Translations under genes and position numbers: made by a program | Origin: Desulfosudis sp034189195 | Lineage (GTDB): Bacteria > Desulfobacterota > Desulfobacteria > Desulfobacterales > Desulfosudaceae | Assembly (NCBI GenBank): GCA_034189195.1 | Contig: JAXHVI010000179.1 | Span: forward strand, 1-64,000 | Direction: 5' to 3' | DNA: 64,000 nucleotides | Shown here: one piece after another, positions 62,093-64,000 of the stretch | Layout of the letters: each line of letters starts with the position of its first letter | Numbering within the stretch: the stretch's first letter is position 1 | Notes under the pieces: model-generated | The model's input: the letters and a program-made list of their open reading frames with translations, nothing else | Told to the model about the DNA's origin: nothing | Database searches by the model: none

Positions 62093-63113
62093 AATCGTCC
62101 TCCGCTCTTTCGACAATGGTTTCATACACCCGGATATAATCCGTCACCATGCGCTCCACGGAAAAGCGCGCCTCGACCCATTGACGGCACTTGCGGCGGT
62201 CAAGATCCCTGACATCGCTTACGGCCTGGATCATCCCGTCGATATCGGCGGTCAGAAAACCGGTCTCCCCGTGGGCGATGATTTCCGGCATGCTCCCCCT
62301 GGAAAAGGCCACCACCGGGGTGCCGCAGGCCATGGATTCCACCACGGAAAGGCCGAAGGGCTCGTCAAACCCGATGGGGTGAAGCAGGGCGTAGGCGCCG
62401 CCCAGCAATTCGTCGCGTTTTTCCGGCCCGGCGCTGCCCACATAGACGATGCGGTCGTCATCCAAATAGGGCGCAACCTTTGTATCGAAATAGACCCGGT
62501 CCTGGATGATGCCGGCCATGACGAGCTTCATACCGGCGCGGCGGGCCACCTCGATGCATTCGGCAGTACCTTTCTCCGGATGGATGCGGCCGAAAAAGAG
62601 CAAATAGTCTCCTTGATCGGGCCTGAAGGTGAACCGGCCAAGGTCGATGCCGTGATGGATGACGGCGGCATAGTCCAGCTCCGGCGACTTGTCGGCCTGG
62701 CTGATGGCCACATAGAAGCATTTTCCGTTGTATTTCTTGTACACCGGCAGGATCTTGGGCGACGAAAAACCGTGGATGGTGGTCACCACCGGCGTCGCGG
62801 TCATGCCGGAGTAGGTCAGCGGCAGATAGTCGAAGTGGTTGTGAATCAGGTCAAAGGCGTCCCCTTGCTCGAACAAATGGGAAATGTGCAGACACTCCCA
62901 CACCTTGGGCAGCATTTCCACGTCTTCCTCATAACCCCTGGGGCAGACGCTTTTCAACCGGCCCCGGGTCTGCGACTCGCCGGTGGCAAACAGGGTCACA
63001 TCGATCCCGCGCGCCACCAGGCCCTCGGTCAGCAGGGAGACTACATTCTCCCAGGGGCCGTAGTGTCTCGGCGGGGTGCGCCAGGCGATGGGTGACAACA
63101 TGGCGATCTTCAT
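62079..63113 (-). CDS. GT4-type glycosyltransferase
   Basis: A 344-residue GT-B glycosyltransferase. The N-terminus MKIAMLSPIAWRTPPRHYGP and the EX7E acceptor/donor motif region GFDEPFGLSVVESMACGTP are typical of family 4, and LLFFGRIHPEKGTAECIEVA marks the start of the nucleotide-sugar domain. It sits between two GH130 genes with overlaps on both sides, so all three act in one glycan pathway. ATG 63113 starts exactly at the domain. Confidence 0.92.
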   Translation of the reverse strand: MKIAMLSPIAWRTPPRHYGPWENVVSLLTEGLVARGIDVTLFATGESQTRGRLKSVCPRGYEEDVEMLPKVWECLHISHLFEQGDAFDLIHNHFDYLPLTYSGMTATPVVTTIHGFSSPKILPVYKKYNGKCFYVAISQADKSPELDYAAVIHHGIDLGRFTFRPDQGDYLLFFGRIHPEKGTAECIEVARRAGMKLVMAGIIQDRVYFDTKVAPYLDDDRIVYVGSAGPEKRDELLGGAYALLHPIGFDEPFGLSVVESMACGTPVVAFSRGSMPEIIAHGETGFLTADIDGMIQAVSDVRDLDRRKCRQWVEARFSVERMVTDYIRVYETIVERAEDDYGRV

Positions 63114-64000
63114 GGCTGTTCCCCCACGCGTATATTCCGCTGATGGTGCTTTTCGAGCCAGTCGAGCAGTTCCGACACCCGCGCCGTGGCCAGGGCGATG
63201 CATTTGTCCGCCCCGCCGTAATACATCCGGATATCGTCTCCATCGGCGATCCAGCCGCAGGGAAACACCACTTTGTCCACGTCGCCGGCGGTTTCATAGA
63301 CCTCTTCCGGCGCGAACACCCATTCGTCCGCCCTGGCCACCAGGCGGGTCGGGTCTTCCAGGTCCAGCAGCGCCAGGCCCAATCGATAAATGCACCCGGA
63401 GGCCGTGTTGCGGACGCCGTGGTAGAGGATCAGCCAGCCTTTTTCGGTTCGCAGCGGCGGCGGCGAAAGACCGACCTTGTTGGCGTCCCACCAGCCGCCC
63501 TTGCGCGCCGGCAGAAGTATTTGATGATCGCCCCAATGCCTCATGTCCGGGCTGAAGGAGATCCAGATATGCGCCCCGACACCCACGAATCCCGGAACCG
63601 GCCGGTGAAGCATGGCCCAGCGCCCGTTGAACCGGACCGGGAACAGAGCCGCATCCTTGTCTTCCGGCGGCATCACGGCGCCCTTGCGCCTAAACGTCTG
63701 AAAGTCCCTCGTCGTGGCCAGGGAAACCAGCGGACCGCCCCGGGAATAAGCCGTGTACACCACGACCCATAGATCCATCTCGTCGATGCGGGTGATCCTG
63801 GGGTCTTCGATCCCCCAGATCTCTTCGGGATAATTTTCCGGATCGGCCGGCAAGGTGGGCCGGGCATCGATTTGCCAGTCGGTTATACCATTCCGGCTGC
63901 GCGCCGCCGTCAGGTGTGAAAGCCCGCGGCGGTCTTCCACGCGCATGAGCAGCAGGGTGTCGTCGCCGCATCGCGTGGCGGCGGCGTTGAACACCGCGTT
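63110..64000 (-). CDS. Glycoside hydrolase family 130 protein, copy 2 (5' end beyond window)
   Basis: About 297 residues are visible, open at the right edge. The GH130 pattern is NAAATRCGDDTLLLMRVEDR, IWGIEDPRITRIDEMDLWVV, GGWWDANKVGLSPPPL and YYGGADKCIALATARVSELL. It is clearly homologous to copy 1 but diverged, so probably has a different specificity or partner linkage. It overlaps the glycosyltransferase start by 4 nt (ATGA). Confidence 0.9.
   Translation of the reverse strand, partial: NAVFNAAATRCGDDTLLLMRVEDRRGLSHLTAARSRNGITDWQIDARPTLPADPENYPEEIWGIEDPRITRIDEMDLWVVVYTAYSRGGPLVSLATTRDFQTFRRKGAVMPPEDKDAALFPVRFNGRWAMLHRPVPGFVGVGAHIWISFSPDMRHWGDHQILLPARKGGWWDANKVGLSPPPLRTEKGWLILYHGVRNTASGCIYRLGLALLDLEDPTRLVARADEWVFAPEEVYETAGDVDKVVFPCGWIADGDDIRMYYGGADKCIALATARVSELLDWLEKHHQRNIRVGEQP

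Overview
The window reads as a GC-rich chromosome segment of an anaerobic deltaproteobacterium, most likely a sulfate reducer or relative in the Desulfobacterota. This is inferred from gene content: desulfoferrodoxin, a hybrid-cluster protein with an FNR-like box, a corrinoid-type methyl-tetrahydrofolate methyltransferase, glucosyl-3-phosphoglycerate synthase and the order lysS-lolC-lolD-bamA. A 100-N scaffold gap flanked by an exact 121-bp duplication shows that this is a draft assembly.

Layout. 1-8.9 kb (minus): the envelope block lysS-lolC-lolD-bamA (bamA cut by the window edge), a PilS-like sensor kinase and pilC. 9-18.3 kb: metK diverges from a DUF1015 gene and serA, followed by a methyltransferase, a PfkB kinase, a TPR protein and a convergent MFS-acyltransferase fusion. 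18.5-31 kb: HU, an HD protein, moaA, gpgS, an M20-type peptidase, a histidine phosphatase, a dihydrouridine synthase, a CoA-binding protein, a zinc-ribbon protein with desulfoferrodoxin, and a large M16C peptidase.

31-43.5 kb is a defence-type island with a more AT-rich left edge. It holds a TcmP/three-Cys-motif fusion broken by a frameshift in an A6 run, and a Type III-like restriction-modification pair (Mod and Res). Between a truncated copy and the intact copy of mod sits a tight three-gene cassette encoding a HEPN-like protein, a KGGVGR-variant ParA-like ATPase and a STAND-like P-loop ATPase. SEC-C and HEAT-repeat genes follow. This cassette is the best candidate for an undescribed system.

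43.5-55 kb: a B12-binding radical SAM enzyme, a VOC protein and hcp, then a ten-gene arsenic/metal/thiol-redox run: arsR, ArsP-type permease, thioredoxin-like protein, arsC, acr3, rhodanese, CDF transporter, MauE/DoxX-like protein, thioredoxin and CcdA. 55-58.3 kb is a decayed accessory stretch with a VapBC-type module, a pRiA4b ORF-3-like gene, a broken gene and dispersed repeats. 58.3-64 kb (minus): GroESL, small heat-shock protein genes (one a relic) and a GH130-GT4-GH130 glycan cluster cut by the right edge.
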